Shown here: positions 11,601-23,255 of the stretch, in pieces
Layout of the letters: every line of letters begins with the position of its first letter
How positions within the stretch are numbered: position 1 is the first letter of the stretch
The notes under the pieces: generated by a model
Told to the model about the DNA's origin: nothing
Database searches by the model: none
What the model saw: only the letters and a program-made list of their open reading frames with translations
Program-made: the position numbers and the translations under genes
NCBI GenBank assembly: GCA_051453625.1
Contig: JBOZIK010000001.1
Location: forward strand, 109,217,054 to 109,281,053
Source: Welwitschia mirabilis
Lineage: Eukaryota; Gnetophyta; Gnetopsida; Welwitschiales
DNA length: 64,000 nucleotides
Direction of reading: 5' to 3'

Positions 11601-12264
11601 TATGGATCACATCAATTTTAGTAAAAATAGAAGGTACTTATATTAGAATCAAGCTCAACATGATTAAGTCACAAAGTATGACTCTAAAAATAAGGGGAAT
11701 TCAAGCATTTATAATAGAAAACTAACAACAAGACTAACATGAAGGTTTGGGTCTCTACAAGTTGTTGAGGATCCCTTAACTCTTCCTTTTGATGTCTGGC
11801 CATTAGGTACAAACAATAATATAATGATATATGATAATTAAATTAAATTGCGTGAAATATAGATAACATGAATAAATTCTTTAGATTATAATTTATCATT
11901 TTTACATGAATAAGCTATGATTGAGATAAACCTATATCAATGCTATAGTTAAATTTCAAAGATAAATCAAGCAATCCAAAGTGAAACTCTAATAATAGAA
12001 AAGCATGAACAAGTAAAAGTAATTTTCATAATTAACTGAATCTTTAAATTTAACTAACAAAGTATTAGCTCCAAGTTATTCTTTTAATAAATTCTAAAGT
12101 AATATCATGCAAGTACTTTTAGTTTTACTATCACTTTTATTATAGATATTATTTTTAACAATTAGTAATTAAAGTTACATATTGTTATTAAGTTTCTAAA
12201 ATTTAATTATTTGTCTAAATAATTAACATATTTTTGTAACCTTAGCAAAACTTTAAACATGACA
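8680..12264 (-). repeat. R3 3' LTR (truncated end)
   Basis: Similarity to 16856-20119 begins around CATCAATTAATCAACATATTG at 8689 and runs to ACATGACA at 12264 (ACATAATA in the partner). It reads TGTCATGTTTAAAG at its start on the minus strand. It holds about 340 bases near 8890-9250 that the partner lacks or that are highly diverged, and lacks a 97-base stretch present at about 18095-18190. The part equivalent to 16606-16855 is missing. Confidence 0.8.
9260..10100 (-). repeat. GC-rich island of the R3 3' LTR
   Basis: Base composition jumps to roughly half G+C, with a purine-rich plus strand and several surviving CpG sites, against about 30% around it. The minus strand has long open frames (144 codons at 9600-10034 and 87 codons at 9754-10017) rich in Leu, Ser, Pro and Cys. 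The same frame is readable in the partner LTR (17102-17629), but two LTRs of one element start identical, so this is no proof of coding. I know no matching protein. A regulatory or structural role in U3 is possible. Confidence 0.6.
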
Positions 12265-12281
12265 AATCTCTCATCCTTGAG
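12265..12281 (-). promoter_or_regulatory. R3 polypurine tract (probable)
   Basis: Minus-strand CTCAAGGATGAGAGATT directly precedes the LTR start TGTCATG. The R5 element has an equivalent AAGGGATGAAGTAA at the same place. Confidence 0.5.
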
Positions 12282-12289
12282 AGGTTTCC

Positions 12290-13720
12290 TCCTAGAAATG
12301 TACCAATAGCTTGGGTTTCCACTGTAAGATATCCTTCTCTAATTCCCATGTTGCCTCATCTTCTGTTTGGTCTAACCACTTAACTTTATATAACTTAACT
12401 TTTTTCTTCAAAGTATCATCTCCTTTTAATCAAGTAGTTTTACTGGTTGAGCCTCTATAAAATGGTAAGAAAGGTTAGTAATGTTTTAATTTGGAATAAT
12501 CTTCATTTCATAGAAGTACATTTCCTCAACAATGATATATAAAAGACATTATGCAACATGGACAATTATGGTAGAGATGGTTCATACACAATAGGTATAA
12601 TTCTCTTATATCATCTGGTAAGGTCCTATAAACCTTAGGGCTAACTCTCCTTTCTTATAAAACCTAAATACTCCTTTAAAGAGGGAACATTTCAGAAATA
12701 CATGATCACCTTCTTGAAATTCTAGTTCCCTTCTATGTTGATTTGCATACTTTGCTTGTTAATCCTTCACTACTTAAAGTCTTTTTTGTATCTACTGAGC
12801 AGAAATAACCTATAATAATCTTTTATCTAATGCATAAAGCCAAGAAACTGAAGTCCTACACACTCTTCCATACAAGGCTTTAAATGGTGCATGTCCAATT
12901 GATTCCTAGTAGCTATTATTATATGTAAATTCTATCAATAGCAAACATTCTATCCATTATCCATCAAAATCTAGAATGGTCATCCTTAGCAAATATTCTA
13001 GTAACTAATTCATTCTTTTAATTTGTCCATTTATTTAAGGATGAAAAGATATACTCAAGTTTAGCTTTGTTCCCAATCCTTTATGAAATACTATCCAAAA
13101 TCTAGATGTAAACTTGCTATCTCTATCAAAATTATTACCTTGGGGACTACATGAAGTTTAACAATATTTTTCACATACTTCCTTGTAATTCATTTAGTTG
13201 TATTAATTATTTTCACCAAATAGACATTTGCAGTTTTTGTCAGAAGATCCATCATGACAAATATGGAATCATATCCCTCCTTCGATTTAAGTAAACTTGT
13301 AATAAAATCCATACCTATTGTTTTCCACTTCTATTCTGGAATACTATAAGGATAAATAAGTCTTGCGAGGTGTCTATGTCTAGTGTTAACTAATAAACAA
13401 GTCATACACTTAGCTATATAATCAGCTATCTCTAATTTTATTACTAGCCGTCAATAGAACTACTTGATATCCTTATACATCTTATTAACTCTTGGATGAA
13501 TAGCATACTTTGTTGTATGAAATTCTTTGAAAATTAAGCTTTTAATGCTTAGCACATTAAGGATCACAATTTTCTCTAAGTATCATACTAATTCATCTCT
13601 TAAAATAGTAAACCCTTCTAATCCAACTTCACTAACTCTTTTACATAAAGGATAGTTTTGTTGTACTTCTTGTATCATACACAGTGACTCACTATTCACT
13701 CTTAGGTTATAAAGTATATG
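12290..13720 (-). pseudogene. R3 integrase and C-terminal remnant
   Basis: Minus-strand readings include IAKCMTC (zinc-binding Cys pair), a stretch near 13360-13290 beginning LIYPYSIPE, KTIGMDFITSLLKSKEGYDS, VKLHVVPKVI and later LSMLHNVFYISLLRKYTS, in the order of Ty3/gypsy integrase. Stops and shifts are frequent: the HPQTDGQ-type block near 13020 is heavily decayed. The enzyme would insert the cDNA copy. It ends just inside the 3' LTR. Confidence 0.8.
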
Positions 13721-13739
13721 CCTCATTTTGCTTAAGTAA

Positions 13740-15110
13740 TTTATCATAACATCTGCTTTTCTTGCATGATAATTTAATGAGAGTTATAATCCTATAAAAA
13801 TTTCATCCATCATCTCTGTTTAGGATTTAAATTTGGCTAAGTATGAATGTATTTGAAACTCTTATGACCCATATAAACCTTAACGCATGAATAACTGCTA
13901 CTAACTCTAAGTTATGACTACAATAATTCTTCACATGTTTCTTTAATTACCTGGATGTATAGATGATCACCTTATCATCTTACATTAAGATCGCTGCTAA
14001 GCCTTCATTTTAAGCATTGGTATATATGGTGTAAGGCTTTCCTAGTTTTAGCAACCTTAGTATTGGTGCAGAAATAAGAATTGATTTCAATGTTTGGAAA
14101 GCTTCATCCCACCATTTAATACACTCAAATTGTTTATTCTTCCTTAGCAACAAAGTTAATGTAGAAGATACCTTAGAAAAGTTTTTGATAAATCTTCTAT
14201 AATATCTGGTAAGTCTAAGAAAACTCCTAACTTCTAACACTGATTTAGGCTTATGCCAATTCATAATAACTTGAATGTTATCTTCATCTACACTGACTCC
14301 TTCTTCTAAAATCACATGATCCTGGAATTCAACCTTAGTTGGTTCAAAATCACACTCATTAGGATTTGCATAAAATTGATTTCTTTATAAGGTTTATAGT
14401 ACTATCCTCAAGTGTTATTCATATGCTTCTCTAGTTGGAGAGTATACTAGAACATCATCAGTAAATATTACCATAAAATCATCTAGATAAGCTTTAGAAA
14501 TACCATTCATCACTACCATGAATGTTGTTACTATATTTTTGAGACTAAATGGAACTACTTTAAACTCATAATATTCATACCTAGTATGAAAGACAATTCT
14601 AAAAACACCTTCTTCCTTGATCCTAAGTTAATGATATCTAGACCTAAGATCAATCTTAGAGAAGATCTTAGCATACTTCAGTTGATCAAATAGGTTACCT
14701 ATCCTAGGAAGGGGATAACTATTCATTACAATAATTTTATTTAACATTCTATAATCCACATAGAGTCTCAAAATTCCATCATTCTTTTTAACAAAAAGAA
14801 CTGATGCATCACACAATGATATGCTCTGTCTAATCAACTCCTTATTTTGTAGTGTAGTTATATAAGTCTTCAACTCTACCAACTCAATAGAAGGCATCCT
14901 ATGAAGTGTTCTAGAATTTGATTTAACATCTGGTTTAAGAGATATTTTAAAATCTTTATTCCTACTTGGATGAAAACCTGGTAGTTCTTTAGGAAGTGAG
15001 TCTACATACTCCTTGACAATAGGTATGTCTAAAATATTTAGCCAAGATTGAAGAGAACATAGAAATCTAACAATTTTAAAGATCCTTTTCCTTCTTGCTA
15101 TCTTCATCAT
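13740..15110 (-). pseudogene. R3 reverse transcriptase and RNase H remnant
   Basis: A 160-codon open stretch (15110-14628) carries [52 protein letters not shown] and [11 protein letters not shown], the N-terminal half of gypsy RT. A 101-codon stretch (14315-14010) holds VILEEGVSVDEDNIQ-like wording, EVRSFLRLTRYYRRFIKNFS and SAPILRLLKLGKPYTIYTNA. In the last motif the first RNase H catalytic Asp (TDAS) has become Asn by one transition. The (Y/F)xDD block between them is poorly readable. Confidence 0.88.
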
Positions 15111-15119
15111 CTACTTCTT

Positions 15120-16501
15120 ACTTATTAATTTTTTTAGTAGTAAGTCTAGAAGAAATAGGTAATTAGACCTTTTTACCACTAGGTCTTAACATTATAACTT
15201 GCCTAGAGAAGTAGTTTATTTGATCTCTATATTCCTGTAACCAATTCATGACTAAGACAACATCAAAATTTCCCAACTCTAAGATTAAAAATTGGACTAG
15301 AAAATTATGACCTCTAATAGTAACATCACACATAGGGGTTCTACCCAGAGCTCTAATAATACTATCATCTGGTAGTTTTACCTATATTTTATGCTATCCT
15401 TGAATCTTTGCAAATGATCTTTGAGATATACAAAAAGATAGAAAGGAATTTGTTACCCTTAGATCTAATAAGATTCTAACAAGAATAATAAGTAAAGTAA
15501 CTATAGTTTCCAAAATCACTAATGGTTGAGTATCTTTCCTAGATATGGATGCATATAGTTTCTTGACATTTACTATTTCTTGTTCCTCTCTCTTCTTCCT
15601 AGGACAATTCTTGATCAAATGTAGTCCTGCACAAATAAAACATCTAATCCTTTTAGGGTCTTGAGATTTGGTTCTAATGAAAGGTATAGCCTTTTGAGTT
15701 GATGATTGTGCCCTTACTTTTTCTTGGGGTGGTCTTACCTCCATTTTATTTACTCGTGCTACTTCATGCTAACATCTGCTTCTTGCCATTCCTACATTTG
15801 TGAAAAAGGGCCTCTTTTTGACTAGATTTCCCTTCTGGTCCTGAGGATTGCCTCGTTTATCCATAAAGCTCTTGCTACTTCCCCATGATTCTTCATCAAG
15901 CTTGGCTTTTTCCAAGGCCTCATCAAAAGTTATTGGTTAAAATAGCTTAACCTATCTTTGGATCATAACATATAGACTAGAAATCAATCTTCATATCTTC
16001 ATCACCACGATGCTAACTGTCTTAGGTACATATCTCAATAGCTGCATGAATTTATCTTCGTACTAGGCCACTGTCAAGGATCCCTATTTAAGATTATAAA
16101 ATTCCTCTACCTTGGCATTCTTATAGTACTCTGAAATGTATCTTGTCTAGAATCATCCTTCGAAGTTCTTCCAAGACAGATGGTTAGGAAAAGTGGGGTA
16201 TGCCTCCTCTAGATCCCACATAAGGCTAATGTATAGCTAGGATGACAGTTTGTTCTGATGTAAAGTTAAACTATTCTAATTCCCTATTTATTGAAATTAA
16301 TGAGGCCTTTGCTTTAGTTACACTATTAGACCCTTCAAAGGTTAGAGGATTTGTCCATCTAAACTATATCATTAGTTTTTAGGTTGCATCATCCTAATTT
16401 TTGTTATCTCTCCTAGACTAGAGCCCATCAACTAAGTGATTTACAACACTCATTAGGGATCTCACATCTATGGGCAATTCTACAGCTCTTCTTAGAGCCA
16501 T
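15120..16501 (-). pseudogene. R3 gag and protease remnant
   Basis: Gag starts at ATG 16501 with MALRRAVELPIDVRS, and continues with NPLTFEGSNSVTKAKA, the usual opening of the Retrotrans_gag region. A 116-codon open piece (15744-15394) carries an intact zinc knuckle CFICAGLHLIKNCP, spacing CX2CX3HX4C. Protease follows: LLDLRVTNSFLS replaces the D-T/S-G-A-T motif, and FDVVLVMNW at about 15240-15268 is the decayed (V/I)LGMDWL block. Gly-to-Val and Asp-to-Asn changes show it is dead. Confidence 0.82.
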
Positions 16502-16589
16502 CTATTAATCTTACCAAACACAATGATGATAATCAAGGAAAAAAATTTTAAGACACAACTCATCATATAGTTTCAACTTTATATCCTAG

Positions 16590-16602
16590 GGCTTTAATAC
16601 CA
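16590..16602 (-). promoter_or_regulatory. R3 primer-binding site, initiator tRNA-Met
   Basis: Minus-strand TGGTATTAAAGCC against the ideal TGGTATCAGAGCC: two differences, both transitions. It lies three bases inside the LTR end at 16606 and fixes the element's orientation. Confidence 0.8.
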
Positions 16603-16605
16603 AAA

Positions 16606-19600
16606 TGTAACCACCAAGAGTTTACATCATGATCATCCAATTAGAGAAATGTTTAATGCAATGATTAAAGGACTTAAAAGTTTGTACAGCATTTTAAACT
16701 AGCATGTAAATTCCACTTCTTGCATTTAACAGTGTAACAAAATTAACTAGCAAGATGTCAGCATCATAGATTTAGCTTTGATGGTTAAGTATAATATCTT
16801 ATATTTTATCCTAGTTATAACAAAGTTATATTGCAATGCTTCTAACACGATAATACTCATCAATTAATCAACATATTGAAACTAAAGTTCATAGGTTATG
16901 GTAAATATATATGAAAGGATACCATAGGCAATTTATTTATAATTAGATATTATTCCAGTTCATTCACCATATCAGCTACTGACTATACATGCTTTATAGA
17001 AGAAGGTATGAGTGTACTTAAATTCTCATGGCCAGGAGAAATATATACATGAATAATTGTTGAGTGGCGACCGTTGGGAGAGCATAAGCAGGGAAACCAT
17101 GCTATGGGAGACCGAGGATAGCATTTATAGACAAGTCAGGGCTGGTCGCAGAGAAGGCGAGACAATGCCAGGTGTGAGGAGGTAAGAATGCAGAGGGGTT
17201 AATAGGTGCAAGAGAGTAGACGACGGTGAGGAGAAGGTTTGCAGCGTGGTAGGCGTGATGCGAGGATGCTGATGCATTGAAGGCAAGCACTAGGAAAGGA
17301 AGACGTAGACGGAAAATAAGGCAGGGAGAACAAGCGTAGGCACAGACAACAGGCAGCACGGAGTGGATGCCAAGGAAAATAAACATAACGCAGGAAGGAG
17401 GAGGCCATGGTATGTGCTCTAATGGTGTGGCAGGAAAAGGCAGATAAGGCACACACAGTGATGGACTACAGGCAACACAGGGGAAGAAAGAGACAGGTGT
17501 GGTGGAGGAGGAGATGCGAGAGGGAGGCGTAAGCAGAAAGGCAGACTGCAAGAGAATACAAGTGCAGAGGAAGAAGTAGAGGATGCACAGAAGGGCACTG
17601 TGCAGGTGACAATGCATAGGTGACAGCATGCGGAGGAGGGCTAGGTACAGTTAGGATACTAGAGGGGAGCAGAAAGACATAAAGCAAAGGCAGCGCAGTA
17701 GGCAGATGAGCCTGTGGATTTGAATCACATGGAAAAGGAGACCATTGGAGGGAGGGCGCTGCTGGTGGTATGAACATTCAGGCATGAACGGCATGGTAGA
17801 GAGGTTGGCATAAGCCCAAGCACTGGAGAGTGCAAAGGAGATGCGTGACCATGGTGGCTGACCTTAAGATCTATAAATCAAATAAAGTTTGGTTGAGCAA
17901 TAAAAGGAGGAAAATAAAGAATAATAATTTGTTGTAGGGGAAAGGGTGCTGCTTTGAGATGGAGGATGGCCCACTATGGTGATCTAGTTTATATTTGATT
18001 CATGTGACATGTATTAATAAGCCACCTCATAAACCAGCTGGTAGAAAAAGAGCACATACTATTTCCTATAACACTATACTTGTAGGTTTTTTAAGGTTAT
18101 AGAAAGAAATAGAATACAAAACTTGGGCCAAGAGATTTGAACTCTAAATTTTGCCTTAAACATCTAATTAATTTGGTCACTTATATAATAGTCTCACTTG
18201 GGGTTATTACACAGTAAAGAATAGGTAACTACAACATTAACTACAAGTCCTTAAAATTAAGTTAACTTTACTTAAGTCATTTCTTATTATTAAATAAATC
18301 TAAGAAATATATATATAATTATATTTCTTAAGTTATGCTTTTTGAAGAAAATAAGTAGAATTTATAGCAACCAATTGTTGAGCCCTATCTACTTAGGTCT
18401 TGATATGAGTACATAATAAATTTAAAGAATTAACAAAATGTTCATTGATGAATAACAATAACATAACTAGAGCATGACAACTCTTCTAGATCCTATTAAT
18501 AATTCGTCATATTTAACTGAAGTAAAATACTAAATGTTCAAAAAGAATGATAGATAAATGAAATTCTTGTGAATAGTTAAACTTTTCAAGGAAAAGAAGA
18601 AGTGTTTTATTGTATAGAATTAAAACATAACAACCGAAATTTTATTGTCTCATCCATCAAGTACATCTAATAAACATGCAAATTAGTAATTAAAGCATAA
18701 AATGTCCACATAAGATTTACATAATGATTAAAGAAAATACATAGATGACATCTAGATAATAATCACTAGCTCTTATCTCGTCCTTGCTTGCATTCATTCT
18801 TGCACATGCACAGATGGTGCGAGAACCATATTCCACTATAGTTCTCTATATGACCCATAATAAGGAATAGGTTGGAAAGGAAGGATTCCAAATAAGGTAA
18901 AGAGTTAGACATCAAGGAGACATGAACAAAATCTTTTCTCAGTTTATGTTAACTTCTTTTATAGTTACCCACATCACATGTTTCATAATCCAAATGCACC
19001 CTACTAGAAGGGGGCATTAATCATATAATTGTGCACATATCTTTCCTTTTCGCTCTAGCAATCTGGTCCTAATGCCTTGGGACTTCCAATAGAGTGTTAC
19101 CCTCTCTGAAGTCTATACACATGGTTACCCTGACTAGTTTTATATTTCATAATTAATATTACATAACATAGATCTATGGTCAAACAAGATACTTAAGGAT
19201 TACAAAAGGGTTAGATAAGAAGACTCAATCACAATAGTTGATAATTAGATCATATAAGTTTTACAACGTTTTAATAATACTTAGATTCTACAAACTCCTG
19301 AAAGACTCACATAAGATATTATTAAAAGACTATGAACTTATATGAAAACATCAGCACACACATAGCAAACAAGAAATATTGCATGCATTCAAAGTTACAA
19401 GATACAAAAGAAAGAGATTCAAAAACAAGGCATACAAGTATTTAAACAGGAGCTTATAGATCACACCTATTATAGAAAAAATGCAACGCACTCGTATTTG
19501 AGTCAAACTCCACACAATCAATCTTAAAGTATGACTATAATAACAAGGGGAATTCAAGCATTTATAACAAAAAACTAACAGCAAGGCTAATAGTATGGTT

Positions 19601-20119
19601 TAGGCTTCTACAAGGTGATTAGGATCCCTTAATCCTTCCTTTTCATGTCTGGCCACTGGGTGTAAACAATAATATAATAATATTTAATAATTAAATTAAA
19701 CTACATGAAATATAAATCACATGAAAAAATGCTTCAGATTACAATTTATCATTACTGCATGAATAAGACATGATTAAGAGAAATCTATATCAACATTGTA
19801 GTTAAATTCCAAAGATAAGTCATGTAATCCAAAGTGAAACTATAATAATAGAAAAGCCTACATAAGTAAAAGTAATTTCCATAGTTAAATAAATCTTTAA
19901 ACTTAACTAGCAAAAGTATTAACTCCAAGTTATTCTTTCAGCAAATTCTAAAGTAATGTCATTCAAGAACTTTTAGTTTTACTATCACTTTTATTACAAA
20001 TGTTATTATTTTTAAAATTAGTAATTAAAGTTACCTATTATTATTAAGTTTTTAAGATCTAATTATTTGTCTAAATAATTAAGATATTTTTTAACCTTAG
20101 CAAAACTCTAGACATAATA
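16606..20119 (-). repeat. R3 5' LTR
   Basis: Plus-strand edges are TGTAACCACC at 16606 and ACATAATA at 20119 (original ACATGACA). From 16856 on it is homologous to the other LTR. Positions 18095-18190 hold extra sequence absent from the partner. A GC-rich island lies at 17050-17870. Many differences between the LTRs are C/T or G/A, so the insertion is old. Confidence 0.8.
17050..17870 (-). repeat. GC-rich island of the R3 5' LTR
   Basis: Counterpart of 9260-10100. Minus-strand frames of 175 codons (17629-17102) and 103 codons (17777-17466) are open. The first reads PLEHIPWPPPS where the partner has PLEHIP then a stop, a TGG-to-TAG change. Composition (Leu, Ser, Pro, His, Cys) is low-complexity and no domain is recognisable. 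I regard these as non-coding LTR sequence that lacks stops because it is GC-rich. Confidence 0.6.
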
Positions 20120-20876
20120 GTATTCTTAAATAATATATAGGTGATATTATAAGCTTATATTCTTAAAATGATCTAAAACATGATAAGTTTTTAATTAATG
20201 CATATTTTTTCTGAGAAATTTTAAGGAAGTTACATTTGGGTATCTAAGTAAGCTTAAGTTATCTATAGTAAATATTAGAACTTCATAAAAGGAGAAAGCA
20301 TACTTCTTATGCTAGGATTTTCTTCTTCTCCTAGCAGTATTATTTTTCCTTTACTATTGAATTTTAAGAAGCCCATTGAAGCATATGCCCTTCTCTTAGG
20401 AAGAGAACATGAGTCTTTTCGATCTACAATAGAAAGGTTGTTACCAAACAAATAAGAACTCAGCATAAAAAACAAGATAACAATAGATAAGAACATACTT
20501 GATAGCTTCTTTAGAAGCTCAAAATCCTCTTCATTTGAATCCATGTCCTTTGCCTTTCTCTTTAAAGAAGATATCTTAATAAGCATCTTTTCTCTTTTCT
20601 GCTTGAAAAAATCCTCTAGGTAAACTCACATAATCTCCTCTATGACCATTGATTCCTCCTTTTAATCCTTAGTTCTAATGTAAAAACTTTTTATTTAGGC
20701 CTTTTTACTATAGGGCCTAGTTCCTAAGGAGGATTTCTCACCTAGGATAGATGCTTAATCCTCAAGAAAACTTACTACATTTTGATGTATTAACTTGCTA
20801 ACTAACCACACTCACATTTATTAAATATAAAGGAGGCTACACACTATAACTTTTCATTTTTTTGGTACTAGATTAG
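20120..20876. other. Unassigned spacer between R3 and R4
   Basis: This 757-base stretch is part of the sequence into which R4 inserted. Removing R4 and R5 would join it to 34228 onward. It has no recognisable transposon domain; one minus-strand ORF is described separately. Confidence 0.6.
20275..20586 (-). CDS. Unrecognised 103-codon ORF
   Basis: The ORF opens MLIKISSLKRKAKDMDSNEE, a basic then acidic stretch, followed by a hydrophobic run (SSMFLSIVILFFMLSSYLF) that could be a membrane segment or chance. It ends SIRSMLSPFMKF. I do not recognise it. In AT-rich sequence a frame of this length is mildly unusual. It may be a gag-like relic or chance; no splice or promoter evidence was seen. Confidence 0.15.
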   Translation of the reverse strand: MLIKISSLKRKAKDMDSNEEDFELLKKLSSMFLSIVILFFMLSSYLFGNNLSIVDRKDSCSLPKRRAYASMGFLKFNSKGKIILLGEEENPSIRSMLSPFMKF

Positions 20877-22160
20877 TGTTGAGATGTCAATTTGTAGAAT
20901 TTTGATGGTGTATTTTAAGCACTTTTCTAGGACATTTATATAGGTTTAAATGCAATTCTAATGATTTTATAAAATTAATGGGATGATCAGAGAAATACAT
21001 AATTCTTGGCATATTTGGAGGCATGTCAAGCATATTATGGTGCTTAGTGTTTTAGAGGAATATTAATGATGAAGAAGGCTAATTTTCTTTAGTCGGAGAA
21101 GCTTTTTAAGGGTGTCATCCCCACTGTCATCTCCATGACAATTAAGAGGATAACACTGTGAAGGCATATTGTGACAGTGACATGAATTGGAGTTAGAAGC
21201 TAATGAACACTCTTTTCTAAAGGAGATATCATCCCATTATTATCCCCATGACATAAAGGATGATAACACATTTAAAGCTAACTGTAGGACTGATAGTTAG
21301 GATGATAACTTTTTTGTATAAATGAAGCTAAATTATTTTGTAATGGGGTCATGAACCGAATATAGGATACTAGGGTTTCTTCTTTGACTTTTAGGATTAT
21401 AGTTTAGAACTTTCAACGTGAAACTATAAATACTTCCCTTATCTTCACTTCCAATTCATCTTTTTGTACTCAATGTTCTTCTGATGAAAGATTGAAGAAG
21501 AAGAAGTTCATCTAGTAGCTACAAAGATAAGTTTACCTTGGTGTTGGAATGAGTATCCTCTATTGAGGTAGTACTACTTTGTTGTAAGTGAATGTAAAAT
21601 TTCATGATTAATTTAATTACTCTTTTTACTATAATTGTGTTAATTTTCCTTATGGTTTAAATTGATTATAGTTTAGTGATAGTTCTATAGTTTATTTAGA
21701 TCATAAGAGCAAGCTTTGTTAAGGTTAACTTTATTAGTCTAGATCTTACATTGTATTTTCTTTATTTCATTTCATATTTTAATATTCTATTTAGCATATC
21801 TTATAGTTTATGTTGGTTAGGAATAAGTGATAAATTCTTTCTAATCCATTTGAATTATAAATAACTAGTTCTTGTAATAAGAGGGTTATAATCCAAATAG
21901 AACTCATATCACTTGTGTTCCATCCATTGCATTTCACCTTCATTCATCTTGCACTGTATTTGCATTGTTTTTTACTTCCAATTACTAAAAGATAAAAGAT
22001 TAAAAATACTTTGTGAAATCAATTCTCTAACTTATGGCCTAGTGCCTTTATTGGACTATGACATATGGATTAACTCCCATCTATACATGTTTTCTATAAG
22101 TATTGTGATTTACCGGTTTTGCCTAAGGATTTAAAAATTGCATAAATTCACATTGCAGCA
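20877..22160 (+). repeat. R4 5' LTR
   Basis: 1284 bases, TGTTGAGATG to TTGCAGCA. In one 100-base stretch (around 21680-21780) I counted about 11 differences from the 3' LTR. It contains modules with GTCATC..CATGAC at about 21112-21155 and 21225-21260, and the TATA box at 21425. Confidence 0.85.
21425..21432 (+). promoter_or_regulatory. TATA box of R4 5' LTR
   Basis: TATAAATA preceded by AAAC and followed by CTTCCC. The same element is at 27191-27198 in the 3' LTR and, on the minus strand, at 57631-57640 in the R7 LTR. Confidence 0.6.
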
Positions 22161-22163
22161 TTT

Positions 22164-22181
22164 TGACGTCATTGTTGGAAA
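22164..22181 (+). promoter_or_regulatory. R4 primer-binding site, tRNA-Asp (decayed)
   Basis: TGACGTCATTGTTGGAAA compares with the tRNA-Asp complement TGGCGCCGTTGCCGGGGA typical of plant Athila/Tat elements. Every one of the differences is a G-to-A or C-to-T transition. It begins three bases after the LTR end. Confidence 0.8.
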
Positions 22182-22941
22182 AGGCTGCAAGAAGCTATAG
22201 GATTATTACTATTTAGATAAGTGCCTTGAATTTTACTTTAGTTCAAGTTATTTATTTTAAATAGTGCTATATTTTTATTTTAGTTTAGAAGGTTTATTTC
22301 TGTAATTTTTATTTTTCATAACTTTGACAAGTACTATTTTCCTCTTTGTTGTCTCCATGACATTAAAGAGGATAACTCAGATTTTTAAATTTATTTTTTT
22401 CATAAGTTCTTTTAGGTTTTAAGTTTATAGTTTTTATAGCATAATAATATGTCATTTTCACTGTTTTCCCAATAACACCTAGGATGATAGTGGATTTTTT
22501 TTTTTTTTTTTAACTATAGTTCATTCTTTTATTCTACAATTTTCCTTTTTCCATATGGTCATTCTATTAGTCATCTCCATGATAGTTAAAACAACAACTA
22601 TTACATATCTTTTAAGTGTTAAGAATCCAACAATTTTGATAAAATGATGAAACATCAAAGAGAGAAGAATTTGATATTCACTGTAATCTTCCTTACCATC
22701 TTGAACTAGATTCTATTATTCTATTCTTACCAATTTATTAAATGAGTACTGATAAAAGGAACCTTGGAGAAATTATTTATAAAAGGATAAGAAACTTGAA
22801 AAATTCTAAGGACAATAGTAAGAAAACACTTCAAGAAAGTTTTGTAGAAAAAGAGAGAACAACATAAAATGATGTTCAGAGTAGGAATTAGATCACTTCT
22901 CTTTTCAACCTTCTTATTCTTTTCCCTCTTCTTTTCAAACC

Positions 22942-23215
22942 TCATATAGAAATGACAATGAATATTATCCACATTTTAGGGATTTCATCTCATTTAGACA
23001 AACTTCCTACAATCATTTTTATCAATCCCAAACATCTCCCATGCATTACTATAAAGAAGAACCATCTCCCATGAACTATTATAAGGAATAAAATAATCCA
23101 TTAAAATAAATGATTGATGAAATAAAGAAAAACTAAGAAAACACCAATAAGGACCTAGAAAATTTAGTTAAAATCTTGCAAGAAACATAGAACATCCTCA
23201 AAACTATCCTACTTT
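22942..23215 (+). pseudogene. R4 gag-like remnant
   Basis: The frame reads SYRNDNEYYPHFRDF, then a short internal repeat (SPMHYYKEEP and SPMNYYKE), then a helical stretch with MIDEIKKN and NTNKDLENLVKILQET. Tyr/Asn/Pro-rich repeats followed by a coiled coil are usual near the C-terminus of Athila-type gag. Stops at KE-stop-NN, KN-stop-EN and ET-stop-N fit lost glutamines. No zinc knuckle was seen, as is usual for Athila gag. The assignment is tentative. Confidence 0.45.
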
Positions 23216-23255
23216 ATCTTATATTGAGGAAAATAAGGAGAACTTAAAAACAAGT

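Larger units (their letters stand above)
8680..20119 (-). mobile_element. R3: Ty3/gypsy LTR retrotransposon with 3.5-kb LTRs
   Basis: Two long direct repeats (8680-12264 and 16606-20119) flank a 4.3-kb interior with minus-strand gag, protease, RT, RNase H and integrase remnants. An initiator tRNA-Met primer site at 16590-16602 lies next to the inner edge of the right LTR, so that LTR is the 5' one. The 3' LTR lacks its final 250 bases, where R2 inserted. The CX2CX3HX4C zinc knuckle and the pol wording suggest a plant chromovirus-like lineage (inferred). All frames are broken. Confidence 0.85.
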
